The notes: generated by a model from the letters alone, not told the origin. 64,000 nt of DNA from Liquidambar formosana (GCA_039720395.1 CM077833.1:31407478-31471477); one strand, 5' to 3'; counted from the stretch's first letter, positions 36,523 through 50,340 are shown. Made by a program: numbers and translations.

Positions 36523-37099
36523 TTTTGACATGTCATCTTCTTCAATATTCTTGATCAACTAATTCCTATTGTTACTTATCCAGAAAAGAAATAAAATTCC
36601 TATGGTCGATCCCTAGTTGTAAGGTTTTATTAATTTTTATTTTTGATTAATTAATCCAAGTCCCCTTTTGACTGTCATGCCATGGGCTCCAATTATACAA
36701 TTAATCCCCAGTTTTTTTAACCCAAAACTGAAAAATAAAAAAATAAATCTAATCCCTAGTTTTATGGTTAACTTTCTTCCTCTAACACGCTATGCACCAA
36801 CCCAATCCCGAATCAATGGTCGGTGACTATGGAGTCATGAATTCATGATTTGATAAGCATCCATCACGTGTCTTGAGAGAAGGGATTTTTAGGCTTTGAC
36901 TTGCTTTGTATGCACAACCACAATGATTCGTTTCTTCGTGCATAACAATTACAACTCACAAGATGTAAACATATAAATGGGTGTGTATTTCAGAATTGGT
37001 TGAAAATCAAACTCTATAACAAAATTCAAACGTCCACTTAAAAAAAAATAAAAATCATATTATTATTATCATTGTCACTAGAGCTTTTGAAGTCTCCGG

Positions 37100-39365
37100 T
37101 CATTGTCCACCAAGAAGCAACCTCGCAATCCAAGTACACCATTTAGATATTCTGGCCAGAAGAAAATTAAAAATAGATTACGAAATGGAACATGACCTGG
37201 TACATTATAAGAAGGAAGGGACCCATTGGATGTCAACATTTAGCTTGGAAATTCGAAAGGAGATAAGTGGAGATAGAAACAAATAAGTTTCCATCGAAGT
37301 TAAATAGCAATCAAATATAAATTGTGTGCTTGATTAATCCCTATTTCACTGTGTTGCGCTAACATTATTATGCTACTAAACCTTTGCCATAAGGTTTGTA
37401 CTAAACCATAATCTCCATTGCTTTCGAGGACCTGAATATCATTGTTATTATATCACTAGTATTATGAGAACTGGGGTGATTTTAGTCCTCAATTATTGTT
37501 CGTCATTACATGATTTTACTGAGTTGATCCCATGTGCATCTAGTAAGATTAGTCTGGATTCAAACCCTAAATCTTGATAGTTGTAAACATATAATATTCA
37601 TGTTTGGCCCAAAAACTTTAAAAAAAAAAAAAAAAGAAGGAACTATTTAATGCTTGTTGTCAATATCCTTGTTCACCAATCATTGTCCACTGAGGAGCAA
37701 CCTCGCGATCCAAGTACACCATTCAGATATTCTGGACAAAAGAAAATTTAAAGCAGATTGCGAAATGAAACATGACCTGGTACATTATAAGGGGGAGGGG
37801 ACCCATTGGATGTCAACATTTAGCTTGGAAATTCAAAAGGAGCTAAGTGGAGATAGAAACAAATGAGTTTCCATCGAAGTTAAATAGCAATCAAATATAA
37901 ATTGTGTGCTTGATTAATCCCCATTTCACTATGTTGCGCCAACATTACTATGCTATTAAACCTTTGCCATAAGGTTTGTACTAAACCATAATCTCCATTA
38001 CTTTCGAGGACCTAAATATTATTGTTATTATATCACTAGTATTATGAGAATTGGGGTAATTTTAACCCTCAATTATTGCTCATCATTACATGATTTTAAG
38101 GAGTTGATCCCATGTGCATCTAGTAAGACTAGTCTAGATTCAAATTTTGACAGAAGTAAAAATGTAAGATTCATGTTTGGCCCAAAAATAAAAAAAGAAC
38201 TATTTAATGCTCGTTGTCAATATCCTTGTTCACCAATCATTGTCCACCAAGGAGCAACCTCACGATCCAAGAACACCATTTAGATATTCTGGACTAAAGA
38301 AAATTTAAAGTAGATTGTGAAATGGAACATGACTTGGTACATTATAAGGGGGAGGGACCCATTGGATGTCAACATTTAGCTTAGAAATTCAAAAGGAGCT
38401 AAGTAGAGATAGAAACAAATGAGTTTCTATCGAAGTTAAGTAGCAATCAAATATAAATTGTGTGCTTGATTACTCCCCATTTCACCATGTTGCGCCAACA
38501 TTACTATGCTATCAAACCTTTGCCATAAGGTTTGTACTAAACCATAATCTCCATTACTTTTGAGGACCTAAATATTATTGTTATTATATCACTAGTATTA
38601 TGAGAATTGGGGTAATTTTAACCCTCAATTATTGCTCATCATTACATGATTTTAAGGAGTTGATCCCATGTGCATCTAGTAAGACTAGTATGGATTCAAA
38701 TCTTGACAGAAGTAAAAATGTAATATTCATGTTTGGCCCAAAAATAAAAAAAGAACTATTTAATGCTCGTTGTCAATATCCTTGTTCACTGATCATTGTC
38801 TACCAAGGAACAACCTCGCGATCCAATTACACCATTCATATAATCTGGACAAAAGAAAATTTAAAGCAGATTGCGAAATGGAACATGACTTGGTACATTA
38901 TAAGGGGGAGGGGACCCATTGGATGTCAACATTTAGCTTGGAAATTCAAAAGGAGATAAGTGGAGATAGAAACAAATGAGTTTCCATTGAAGTTAAATAG
39001 CAATCAAATATAAATTGTGTGCTTGATTAATACCCATTTCACCATGTTGCGTCAACATTACTATGCTAACAAACCTTTGCCATAAGGTTTGTACTAAACC
39101 ATAATCTCCATTGCTTTCGAAGACCTGAATATTATTGTTATTATATCACTAGTATTATGAGAAGTCGGATAATTTTAGCCCTCAATTATTACTCGTCATT
39201 ACATGATTTTAAGGAGTTGATCCCATGTGCATCTAGTAAGATTAGTCTCCATTCAAATCTTGACAGCAGTAAACATACAATATTCATGTTTGGCCCAAAA
39301 ACAAAAAATAAAAAACAAAAAAGAACTATTTAATGCTCGTTGTCAATATCCTTGTTCATTAGTGA
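37100..39365. repeat. Four-unit tandem array, period about 557-580 bp
   Basis: Units begin at 37100, 37680, 38238 and 38793 with TCATTGTCCACC or a close variant, and a partial fifth at 39366. Each contains GAGCAACCTCG.GATCCAA, ACATTATAAG, GGGACCCATTGGATGTCAAC, CCTTTGCCATAAGGTTTGTA, an AGTATTATGAGAA block and ATCCCATGTGCATCTAGTAA. Unit A of the duplication has one divergent copy (about 20990-21330). Two units (38044-38283 and 38600-38959) keep a related open frame starting MRIGVILTLNYCSSLHDFKE, but the frame differs in length and has no known domain. Confidence 0.9.
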
Positions 39366-40444
39366 TCATTGTGAGGGTGATAGATAATGTATTTAGAAGT
39401 AATAAAATTATTTATAAGCTTTCCATTTGGATCGAATTTTGAGTTCGTTCCTGAAATTGTACAAATATGATTGTTTCAATAATTTTTTTTATAAGTTGCA
39501 TATTTTTGTTGCAGAGAGAGCAACCTTGTTTGTGTCTATGTGCGTGGGGGAAAAACACAAATATGGAATATTTATGAACAAAATTATTACAGAATGTGGA
39601 CAACCACATTTAGGATTTTTGTGCGATTTTCCAGAGAAAAAGAGAGTACAGCATAAGGTCATGGAGGTAGGCCTGCTAAATCAACAAGAAATTGTTTTTA
39701 TAACTACAAGATTAAAAAAATTAACAGGAGATGAAGACAAGACTGAAGTAACCAAGATGGGTCTACAAGGCTGTCTATACTAAAATCCAGAACCCTAACA
39801 CGTGATTTTTTTTTTAATAAGTCTAACATGGGATTTTGACCTAACCATGAAGCGTTGTGTGCACTGTGCAAGTATTTATTTACTTATTTTCATTTCGTAC
39901 AAACAAATATAAATTATATTATGTCATCAAAAAGTCATAAAAACATTTTTTTTCAAAAAATTTATATATATTAACGAAATGGGTGGCACATTATGTATAA
40001 GGTCAGAGCCAGAAGTTATCTCTAATGAGGGCACCATGCTGATATTTTACGAAGTTGGAACTGAAAACTCTAGAGAGCCTTTTTTTTTTTTTTTCACAAA
40101 TTACTTTTTGGTAATCATTTTTCAATGTAATACCAAAAAAATGATAATTTTTATCAATTTATTACAAATTAACTATATATTTGCTTTAAGATGACTATCA
40201 TCTTCCTGTTTTTAGCATTATGTTGGGAAGTAGTTATCAAAGGGTAAGGCCTTCACACACAACCAAAAAAAAAAAAAAAAATATTTAAGCCAGTGGGGCA
40301 CGTGCCCCCAAAGGCCCCCCCTTGATTCCGCCACTGATTATGTGTGTGAACTTTCATTTTAATTTGTGGTGTGTGTTTCTTATGCATGGTAGCATTTAGC
40401 AACTTTTTTCAATTTAATTTTCTTTTCTCTGCCATTAAAAAAAA

Positions 40445-40782
40445 GGGAAAGTTTAGACTGGTTGGGTTAACAGAAAATAATTACAGTACAACAGAAATTA
40501 CTATTAACTATGTACCAAGAAAAAGAAATTATTATTATTATTATTTTTTTATAGAAAAAGAAATATTATTGATTAAATAAACGAGTACAATGAGGAAAAG
40601 TTATACTATATCTATCTTCCATACGAATATTCCGAAGAGTTTTAGGAAATCTATTATTCCAAACATGACATAAATCACAAAAATGTCCTAAAAAGAAATT
40701 ATTATTAACCTCCTAATAAATGTCTAACAATGATTACTAACTATAATTATTTTCAGATAGCCCGACCAATCTAAAATTCCTC
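40445..40782. mobile_element. MITE, family 1, interrupted
   Basis: Counterpart of 22341-22523. Left end GGGAAAGTTTAGACTGG, right end CCCGACCAATCTAAAATTCC. It is split by a retroposon fragment at 40538-40689. Confidence 0.75.
40538..40689 (-). mobile_element. Short LINE-type retroposon fragment inside a MITE
   Basis: 152-bp insertion missing from the unit A copy of this MITE. It is bounded by an 18-bp direct repeat, AAAAAGAAATTATTATTA, at 40520-40537 and 40690-40707. A T-rich left end reading as a poly-A-like tail on the minus strand, together with the long target duplication, points to a 5'-truncated non-LTR retroposon. Confidence 0.7.
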
Positions 40783-41000
40783 ATTAAAAAATAGAATGAT
40801 CTTCTTGAAATTCCCAAAAAAAAAAGATATTTAAAAAAGTTACTAAATTCATTTAAAATATTTTCTTTTCATTTTCTCTCTCTTCTCTTCATACTTTCCA
40901 AAATTGAAATAGAGACTAATCTGCTATAGAACTTTTTCGGAACAAGTAAAAAAACAAGAGAATTTTATTTTCAATTAGTCTCCCACTTTTCCTTCTTTTA

Positions 41001-41218
41001 GGCTCTATTTGGTGTAAGGATTTTATCAAGGAAAAAAAATAAAATATAAGGAATTGTACTTTCCTTTATTTGGTTGCGATTGAAAATTAGACGGATAAGA
41101 AGAATTGGAATAATTTTGGTTTGATATGATTTCATCTTTTCATTTCGTTTTCTTTTCTCCTCATTTTTTTTCCCTTATCTTTTTTTTCCTTGGCAGATTC
41201 CATAAACCAAATAGAGGG
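41001..41218. mobile_element. Tourist-like (PIF/Harbinger-type) MITE upstream of copy B
   Basis: 218 bp, left end GGCTCTATTTGGTGTAAGG, right end CATAAACCAAATAGAGGG. It is flanked by TTA at 40998-41000 and 41219-41221, the usual target duplication of this superfamily. Units of copy A read through this place uninterrupted (CTCTTAGTACTTTCC at about 23430). It lies 164 bp upstream of the leader ATG of copy B. Confidence 0.88.
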
Positions 41219-41381
41219 TTAGTACTTTCCAAAATTGACATAGGGGGTATCGAATTATTTTCCAGCATCCAAGGGCGTCATTATCGAAGCCATGCTTTTT
41301 AGTGAAGTCACAAAACAAAAACATGGTGACATAATTGATACAAATGACGATACCACAGCACCAAATTATTCGCGTCGAACC

Positions 41382-44300
41382 ATGTTCTCATACGCTCGCC
41401 ACACCACCGTAATTCTCTCCCCTTTTATACCCCGCATTACAGGCCGCCTCTCCATACTCCCTCATTTAAGCTTCCCTCCTCGCGCAAACGTGAATAAATT
41501 CTCTACCACCAAACATTGTCGCTTCAAGTCTTCGTCCCCTTCCCTTTCTTCCATCCCAACAATGGGTTCTCTCTGTGCCCTAGACGAGCCCTTACAGTAC
41601 CCAATCGCTCGCAGAGACGACTCTGTCGTTGATAACTATCACGGGGTTCTCGTTTCTGATCCTTATCGATGGTAATCCAGCTAAATGAATACTCATTGCT
41701 TCGTCCCTGTTTGTTCGTAGGAAAATTTTTTTAATGAGGAAATTTTGATTTATTATTTTAGCATGATTCGTTTCGATTTTTGTGGTCAGGCTTGAAGATC
41801 CCGACGCAGAAGAAGTGAAAGAATTTGTGCAGGCGCAGGTGAAACTGACGGAATCGGTATTGACAACGTGCGACACGAGGGAAAAGCTTCGCGAGAGAAT
41901 CAAGACGCTGTTCGATCACCCGCGATACGATGCTCCGTTCAAGCGAGGGGATAAATACTTTTACTTCCATAACACCGGCCTTCAGGCGCAAAGTGTCCTT
42001 TACGTGCAGGTTTGTTGTGGGCTATGGTTGGATTACAATTTACCCGAAATGTATTGCTCTTTTTCTCTGACACTTTTCTTGCATTTCTGTTCAGGATAGT
42101 TTGGATGGAAAACCAGAGGTGTTGCTTGATCCAAATGAGCTTAGCGAGGATGGAACGGTTTCATTGAACATGATTGCCGTGAGTGAGGATGCCCAGTACT
42201 TGGCATATGGGCTTAGTTCGAGTGGCAGCGATTGGGTATCAATTAAAGTAATGCGGGTTGAGGATAAGAAGGTCGAGCCAGATACTCTGTCATGGGTGAG
42301 TATTTAATATACATAGCCAGAAACAGACAGTTTTGTTTGGTACTAGAGTAAAAAAGGACTAATGGCAGGAGCTATTGATGGGTATGAACTTACTATATGT
42401 TGCTATTTACTCTCTGCTTCAGGTTAAGTTTTCGGGTATTAGTTGGACCCATGATAGTAAAGGGTTTTTCTACAGCCGTTACCCGGCTCCCAAGTAAGTA
42501 ATGATTTTGGTTATTGATTTCACTTTATAGTTCTGTATTCGGTTTGTTCACTGTGCCTCAATCAGATGAGTATGTTTGAAACCTGGAATGGAACATTTTG
42601 GATCTTTCTGTGTATAATTTCTGCTGTCTTTTGTCATATATTTTGGAGAATTTGGTGAGTATATGTCTCCTTAATTGGAAAAATCTGGACGAGTAAGTTT
42701 GGAAAGTTATACTGAATAATTAAATTATTGGAAGAAGTCGACCTACCATGTTTCATCTATAAATTCAGCAATATGGACTTGGGGTTAAAAAAATTAAGTA
42801 GGAATCACACGATGATTATGAATTATGATACATGGTATTGATGTTACATTGGTTTGTTCCATATGAATTTCCTGTTATATTATAATTTGAGTTTGCTTAT
42901 TTTAAACATCGATGATGATGGTGGTTTCATTTTGTAGGGAGGGTGAAAATTTGGATGCTGGGACAGAGACCAATTCGAACCTTAACCATGAACTATACTA
43001 TCATTTCTTGGGTACAGATCAATCTGAAGATATCTTATGCTGGAAAGATCCCGAGAACCCAAAGCACATGTTTGGTGCAAGTGTTACAGATGATGGGAAG
43101 GTAATGATCTTCACTTGCATGATTTTTTGTAGTTAGGAAGGAGAATCAATAGTATGTTTGAGTGGCTCCATCTATCTCTATAGATATAAGAGTTGGGGTT
43201 TGAGCTTATGCTGTGAAATGAGACTAAAAAATAAGGAGCATGTCATATAATATCACTGCACCACATTTTCCTTGCTTGGATACGTAGTTTTAATGGCCTT
43301 GTTGGTGATACTACTAAGATGATAGCATGTCCCTTGTGATTTGTTCTATGTTCTAAATGGCTACTCTTCAGGGTGCTTGTTGACTTAGTGCCTTTTGGGC
43401 ATTGTTTATATGATCATTGGCAAACTATTCAAATTTATCCCGTTGTTATTTATTAGTAGTGTATTCTCACTTCTCTAGTTTGCCTCCCTTGGGGTTGTGT
43501 GTATGTAATTTTTTATAATTCTTTTAAAGTGTCTCCGTTTTCCGGCAGATAGATAAGATGTAGGATATCTGTTGCTAAAGGGACAGAAGTAGCTGACTCA
43601 GCATTTAGAATAGGGGCTTCTAGTGAGAGATCAACAAACATGTTGTTGTGCATCAAATGGTTTTTCTACATCATTTGATAAATCAGATTTGCAGCTATTC
43701 AATCTTTCATGATCTGTGTCACTAATCTATTTTTTAGTTGCCAAAGCTATAACTAAGATTCTAGTTTTGCTATGATAAAATTATGAATTTGCCCTCACCT
43801 TCCTCCACCTCTCTTCATTATATTTGGTTAGATCTCTTTGTTGTCTATAGGTCAGGGATCATGTCGAAAGGGTGATAATAGCCTTTAGACTGTAGAGGTT
43901 GAAGAAGGTTTAAATTTATCGAACTGATTGGTAACAAGTCGGTAGATGTTTCGGTTATTGACTGGGGAAGCCATTGTCCATTGACCATTGGTCAGTTGGA
44001 TTAAAAGCAGAGTGCCAACGAAGTAAGATTTGAAAATCCACCCAAATTTGTCATTTTGTATAACTTTGATAGGTACTCTGTAATTTAGTGAACTAGGTGT
44101 TGACAGGGATCTGAGGAGCATAAAGATTCTAAAGGATTAACAGCATAATATTGTCCAGCATAAAGATTCTAAAGCTGTTTAGTCACTTTTAAAAAAATTT
44201 GGTGTGAAAGAAGATCACTTCATTGGATGAATTATTTAGAATATACTCCCAAGTGAAATTGAATTTTGAATGCAAGTATGTTGACTGTTGAGCGTAAAAT

Positions 44301-47300
44301 ACTAAATTCAGCTTAATAAGTAAGGTCTCCACTTTTAATGCAAGTATCTTCAAGCGAGGATTAACAGCATCTATCCTCAGTTTTTTTACATGCAAATCCA
44401 CTGCCACAATTTGAGTATATTGAACCATTGTACGTGAGGAGAGTAGTGCCTTACTAGTTGAATGTATGTGAACACAACAATTCCAATCAAAGGAGGTTTC
44501 TTCTAGCAACCGATTTGCTATCGTAATAACTTCACTACAGATGCACATTGTTCACATAAGATTTTTGAGTAAATGTTTTTACTAGTTATAAGTTTATAAT
44601 AAGAAAAGTTGAATAGGTGGTGTTATTGATATAATGCTTCTAATGAGCACATTCCATGTAATTTTTTGGCATATAGTTTTTGTTTCCTTTATGACTAACT
44701 GACTGAATGATGGAAATGGATACTAATTTTATGTCCTTTATGTTACTTTATTATTTTTTTTATGGACTTGTTTTTTTGGAAATTTCAATTAATGCATCTC
44801 TCTGTGAATGAAATCCATTTATGCATATTCATATGCATGCATTGCCTAAGAGCCCTCAATCTATCCGGTTCATACAAAAAATGCAAATATTGTATGAAAT
44901 TATGAAATAATTGACTCTTTTTTTTTTTTTATATATCTTTGTGCAGTATGTCCTTCTGGATATTGAAGAGAATTGCGATCCAGTCAACAAAGTTTACTAC
45001 TGTGACATGTCTGCACTCTCTAAAGGGCTTGAAGGTTTTAGGGAGAGGAAAGAAATGCTTCCATTTATTAAGCTTGTTGATGCATTTGATGCATGCTATA
45101 AAGTCATTGCAAATGATGACACCTTATTTACGTTTTTAACTAATAAGGATGCTCCAAAATATAAGTTAATCCGTGTGGATCTGAAGGAACCAAGTGCTTG
45201 GACTGATGTCCTTAAAGAAGCTGAAAAAGATGTGCTTGAATCAGCTTATGCTGTTAATGGTGACCAAATGATTGTGAGTTACTTGAGCGATGTGAAGTAT
45301 GTTGTGCAGATTAGGGACTTGAAAACAGGATCCTTCCTTCATCAGTTACCCATTGACATTGGCTCAGTCTATGGAATTGCTGCACGGCGTGAAGATAATA
45401 TGTTTTTCATTCACTTTAGCAGCTTCCTTACTCCTGGTATCATATATCAGTGCAACTTAGAAAAAGAGGTACCCGATATGAAGATATTCCGAGAAATTTC
45501 TGTTCCTGGATTTGATCGCTCAGAGTTCAATGTTGATCAGGTAACTATTCTTACTCTGTTCACACTTTACTGGTACTGACACTTTGGTAACTATTCTTAC
45601 TCTGTTCACACTTTACTGGTACTGACACTTTGGTTTTGTTTGTATGTATTATACATTTTTGTTCAAGCTGTGTGTTTGGGTGTGTTCTTATTTTTATTTT
45701 TATAGCTTTGCTTTTGCTTTTGTTTTTGGACTGATGTCCTTCACTGGGCAACCCCCCAACACCCCCCCTCAAAAAATAGGAAAAAATCAAAAGAAGGGGA
45801 AAAGGGAAAGAACCATGATTAAGGAATGTTCTGGATTTTTGTTGGGTTTTTATACTCTCTGGTTTTCTTAATTGAATGGTACAGACGCTGTGTAACATTT
45901 GATGTCCTGTTGTATTATAATCATACTTAAAAGTATTCATGTGGTGCACTGGTGCTTCATTTTTTTTTCCTCATTTTCCTTCTAGTTTTTTCCATATTTC
46001 TGGTTATTTATTTGTTTATATTGATTCAAATTTAATGCTTGAAGTTCTCTTCCTCTCTGCATGTGGATGCCTGCTCATGTGCGTCATTTACAAGTGTGCC
46101 ATTTTCATCTTCTTTGTTGATTGGGTTTTTCATTTCCAGGTTTTTGTGCCCAGTAAGGATGGTACGAAGATCCCTCTTTTCATAGTGGCCAAGAAGAATA
46201 TTCTTTTGGATGGATCACACCCGTGTTTGTTATATGGATATGGGGGATTTAACATTAATATCACACCTTCATTCAGCGTAAGTCGTATTGTACTCTCAAG
46301 GCACTTAGGCGCTGTTTTCTGCATAGCAAATATTCGTGGCGGCGGAGAGTATGGAGAGGAATGGCATAAAGCAGGTTCGCTTGCAAAAAAGCAGAATTGC
46401 TTTGATGACTTCGTTTCTGCTGCTGAATACCTTGTATCTGCTGGTTATACCCAGCCCAGGAAATTATGTATTGAAGGTGGAAGCAATGGTGGCCTTCTTG
46501 TTGGGGCTTGCATTAATCAGGTTCGGGAGGGTTTATTTGCCTGATCACATTTTGGGTTCATCTATTTATTGTGATTGTAACATTAATTTTCAATATTTGG
46601 TGTGATGTAGAGACCTGATCTTTTTGGTTGTGCTTTGGCTCATGTTGGAGTTATGGACATGCTGCGATTTCACAAGTTTACAATAGGTTAGTGACATTCT
46701 TGGTTCCACTAATTAGCATTATTTAGTATCATATGTTGATTCAGATTTGTTTTCTAGGCCATGCATGGACTTCTGATTATGGTTGTTCAGACAAGGAGGA
46801 AGAGTTCAATTGGCTAATCAAGTGAGTATATATTTTTTATTTAAAATGACTCTCAATATTTATCTGTACTGAATGGCGAAGCTTCAAATCTTCAACGAGT
46901 TAAATTTTCTACAGTATTTTTGTTCTTAAAACTGGGTACTTTTTGAAACATTATATTGAAATTCAATATCCATTAAATGACTTTAAGGGCAGAGGTTCAT
47001 CTTTGTATCACCCTCACTTAGTTTTTCCAAGGGCCCAATCTGGATGCAGAATTGGTTCCACGCATAAAAATTACAAGCACCTTTGGTTAATGAAACTACA
47101 GTGTTCTAAACTCTTAAGTTCTCAGTGAACCTATTGCGCCCTAGTTCTCATTAATGGAGAAGTTGCAAACATATTCTGGTATTATCAATTATGGAAAGTT
47201 TCTTGATTTGATGTAGCAAATACATCTAGCCTTACTGGAAGACCCTGTATTTCCATGATAAATTATTTTCACAGATTTTTTTACTAGGCGGTTTGCTGAG

Positions 47301-48405
47301 AATGTTCTGTTAAGATCTCATCACATTGGAAATCCTCAGGACTATTGAGATGTTGGAATAACAATTCTCCCATCCCCCATCTCTTCCTTTTTCAGGTACT
47401 CGCCGCTACATAATGTTAGGAGACCATGGGAACAGTATCCAGATCAGCTTTCCCAGTACCCGCCTACTATGCTGTTGACTGCTGATCATGATGATCGGGT
47501 TGTGCCATTGCACTCGTTGAAGTTATTGGCGGTGAGTTGTTAGTATGAATTTACTTTTGGTTATTATATGTAGCTTTTTGATATCTATGACATCACAAGT
47601 GTTTATGATATTTCTTGGTTGTTTTTTTTTTATTTTTTTTATTTTATATTAATGGATTTTAACTTCATTATGTCTTGGATGATTTCATGTTTATTCATTT
47701 GCAGTGCTGTTGTATAACTGCAACAGAAATAGGCTGTTCATCTTATGCAACAGACATTTGTACTCTCATGTTATAATTTTAATGTCAACTGACTACTTGT
47801 AAGTAACAAGTTGTAACAGTCAGTTGTGTTGCCATTGGCGCATCATCATCTTCATCTTCATGTTAGTTGTAAATCTATAATGATCAGGTAAATCCACTCG
47901 CATCCATAAAAGGGCACTGCTGAATCAGAATGCTCTTGAATTTAGCATGGCACTACATGTTTAGCTCACAAGCTTGTTATTTATTTCTTTATGCCATCTC
48001 TCTCTCACCCTCTTCTTTTTTTTTCTTTTTTCTTTTTTTTTAAATTTTTTAATTTATAATAATAATAATAATAATTTGTTATTTTTAATTTAAGATTTTT
48101 TATTAATTGAGAAATGTGCTTCTTTTGTTCATTCTTTAGACCATGCAATATGTTTTGTGCACAAGCTTGGAGAAAAGCCCCCAGACCAACCCAATTATTG
48201 GTCGGATTGAATGTAAGGCTGGACATGGAGCTGGGCGCCCAACACAAAAGATGGTAACCATTTGATTACAGTTTCTTTTGAGAAGTTCCGTACCATATTT
48301 GTTTTTGACGAGTATGAGCCTTTGGCTCCTGTATTGCAGATTGATGAAGCTGCTGATCGGTTTAGCTTCATGGCTAAGATGCTGGGTGCGTCCTGGATTG
48401 AATAG
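41382..48405 (+). CDS. Prolyl oligopeptidase, copy B
   Basis: Same S9A serine peptidase as copy A. Exons: 41382-41671, 41790-42009, 42095-42295, 42423-42493, 42938-43100, 44947-45540, 46140-46520, 46611-46686, 46758-46821, 47396-47531, 48140-48253, 48340-48405. The core from MGSLCALDE (41562) is 731 aa; the 41382 ATG adds 60 residues with the same acid-free, Ser/Arg-rich character as in A. A still earlier in-frame ATG at 41292 is open here but not in A, which stops after a one-base difference. The triad Ser568, Asp659 and His701 and their motifs are intact. Changes include Asp for Tyr in YVLLDIEEN and Asn for His in EEEFNWLIK. It is closer to C in exon 6 (GFRERKEM) and intron 3, but shares the doubled intron 6 donor with A. 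Confidence 0.95.
45541..45632. repeat. 46-bp direct repeat at the exon 6 splice donor, copy B
   Basis: Same tandem doubling as in copy A: the intron 6 donor and the next 40 bases occur twice in a row. Copy C has a single unit at 55297. Confidence 0.85.
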
Positions 48406-50340
48406 GGAATGTTGATCCAAGAACATTAAAGGATAAATTGGAAGGTCGGAAAATTTATGTGCCCACCTTGGGAATCCTTTTTTCCGTGATCAAGGTAATC
48501 CGAAGTCACATGCATCCTGGAGCTTTTCTCTATATCAAATCATTGCGATTCTCATGCATAGAGAGATTGCATAGTCCTCATTGTGGATCACATTTTCTTT
48601 ATTACAAGCAGAAGAAAGAAATAATTTAAAGGTTGTCATATGTAAAAACGTTTTTAATATTAAATATGATAATGATGAATTCTATTACTTACAAGTAATT
48701 AATTTATTTGCACATTTCCAGTCAAATCAGAACAGATCCTAATTCAACTCAAATTATTATTATGGTCTGAGTAGAGAGGCTTGTCCTCATTTCTTATCCC
48801 GGCAGGGAAGAAGTTGCTTATGCGTGCCAGTTTTCAAATTTTCTGGATTTTTTTAAATGGTCTAGAACTCTAGATATTGCAACTCCTTCAAGTGATCTTC
48901 CCGCCCTACTAATTTTAATTTTTTAAAGTTTTAGAAAAATATAAAAGGTTTTTATGAAAATGACTATGTGGTCTACTAGAAAACATCGTTTGAAACAATT
49001 TTGTAGAATAAATTTTTTCCAAAATTTATAGTTTAAGTGGGCTTTTTGGCCAAAAATAATATAGGAACTATAAATGGCCTAAAAGTCTATTTAAATGATA
49101 GATTTTGAAAAAGCTTTATTCTGCAAAGTTGTTCTACAGTGGCCATTTTTTATAAAAAAAACCTTTTATATTTTTCTTAAACCTTAAAAAAATTAAAATT
49201 AGTAAGGGTAAGGAGATCACTGGAAGGGATTGCAATATCCGGACCTTTTTTAAAAACTATTATGGGCTGCGCGGAAAAGCCTGTAGTCAGCTTGTTTGGG
49301 CCTCCTGTCCTATAGCCCGCTGGGAAAGTCCTTGAGCCTGCAAAATTGGTTTCAAGTGATGCCCAGGTGTTGTGCGTGCGCCTTTTTTTTTTTTTTTTTT
49401 GGTGCATTAAACCCCAGGTAATTAAGGATTGATCTCAAAATTATCATAAAAAAATTTTCAGCCATGACAACTATGGCGGGATGGGTTGTAATTATTCAAT
49501 TCTCATAAACAGAATAAACCAAAAGGTGCTTTTACATGTGCAAAGAGTTTGAAAACCTGGAAGGACACCCATCTTCATCTTCCTAACGCTATAGAATGAA
49601 TCTCAGTCATGTTTCTTGTGCATTACCCCAGTGGTAATAATAATAATAATATTAAACAAAGATGAGGAAGAGAAAAAAAGAAAGGGCTGTGTTTTGGCCT
49701 TGCCCTACCTAGTCAAGATTTCAATCCCAGCCCACTGGTCAATAAGAACAACAAAACATAATCAGAAACCTTCAAAGAAGAACTCATAAAAAACAAAAAT
49801 ACAAAAGCCTTTAAAATACTCAAATAACGTGTGTTTAATGCAGCATCCGAACGCATCTTAAAAATCCCTTGGTCCAGTTTCACTGTTGTTTCTTTTCCTC
49901 TTATTTATTTATTTTTTTGGTAGAATGGGGGGCAAAGCCCACAAAACAAGACGAAAAAAGTTTGTTTCTTTTCCTCCTAATGTGTGCACACAAAGACCTC
50001 ATCAACATTCATCGATGACTTGCAAGGGCCTTTTGCGCAATTGTCCCGCAAAATAAACCACAAAGAAATTTCTTGCACTATCAAATTTCATGTTGCTATA
50101 TACCAACTGAAATGCGAGAGTAAGAAATGCAGATTTGAATTACAACCATTGGAAATTAATGTCAAAAGAGAAATGCATATATGAATTACAACCGGGGAAA
50201 ATCCAATCCAAACACTTGCCTCCAGAGGAAGGTAAAAATGATGAAACTGAGTCACAGCTAAGGATAGAAAAAGAAAACAGGCGGTATGAAGTACAAAATT
50301 TGGTGAAGCCACCAATCAAATTAAGTCATAATTAAGATCA
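48406..50340. other. 3' flank of copy B
   Basis: Probable 3' UTR, then the foldback element (48908-49203), then about 1.1 kb that matches 58985-60018 after copy C. No gene. Sequence beyond 49242 has no counterpart after copy A, because the A/B junction cuts there. Confidence 0.6.
48908..49203. repeat. Foldback (long hairpin) element after copy B
   Basis: Second copy of the hairpin at 34561. Arms run from ACTAATTTTAATTTTTT to AATTAAAATTAGT with AAAAATATAAAAGGTTTTTAT in each arm. The arms have diverged slightly, with GAACAATTTTG-like against CAAAGTTGTTC. Confidence 0.78.

Larger units (their letters stand above)
39366..40937. other. Spacer of unit B between the array and promoter of copy B
   Basis: Non-coding. 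39430-39920 matches 21355-21850 in unit A and 50764-51240 upstream of copy C. The rest matches 21850-22680 and contains an interrupted MITE (40445-40782). Confidence 0.6.

Noticed and set aside
38044..38959. Open frames of 79 and 119 codons in the tandem array as real genes
   Set aside because: They follow the repeat units, end at different places, are broken in the other units and match no family I know.
41292..41381. Start of copy B at the earlier in-frame ATG (41292)
   Set aside because: The 30 added codons are open only because of a one-base difference; the same sequence in unit A ends in TGA and is repeated three times there as non-coding DNA. The ATG at 41382 is conserved.
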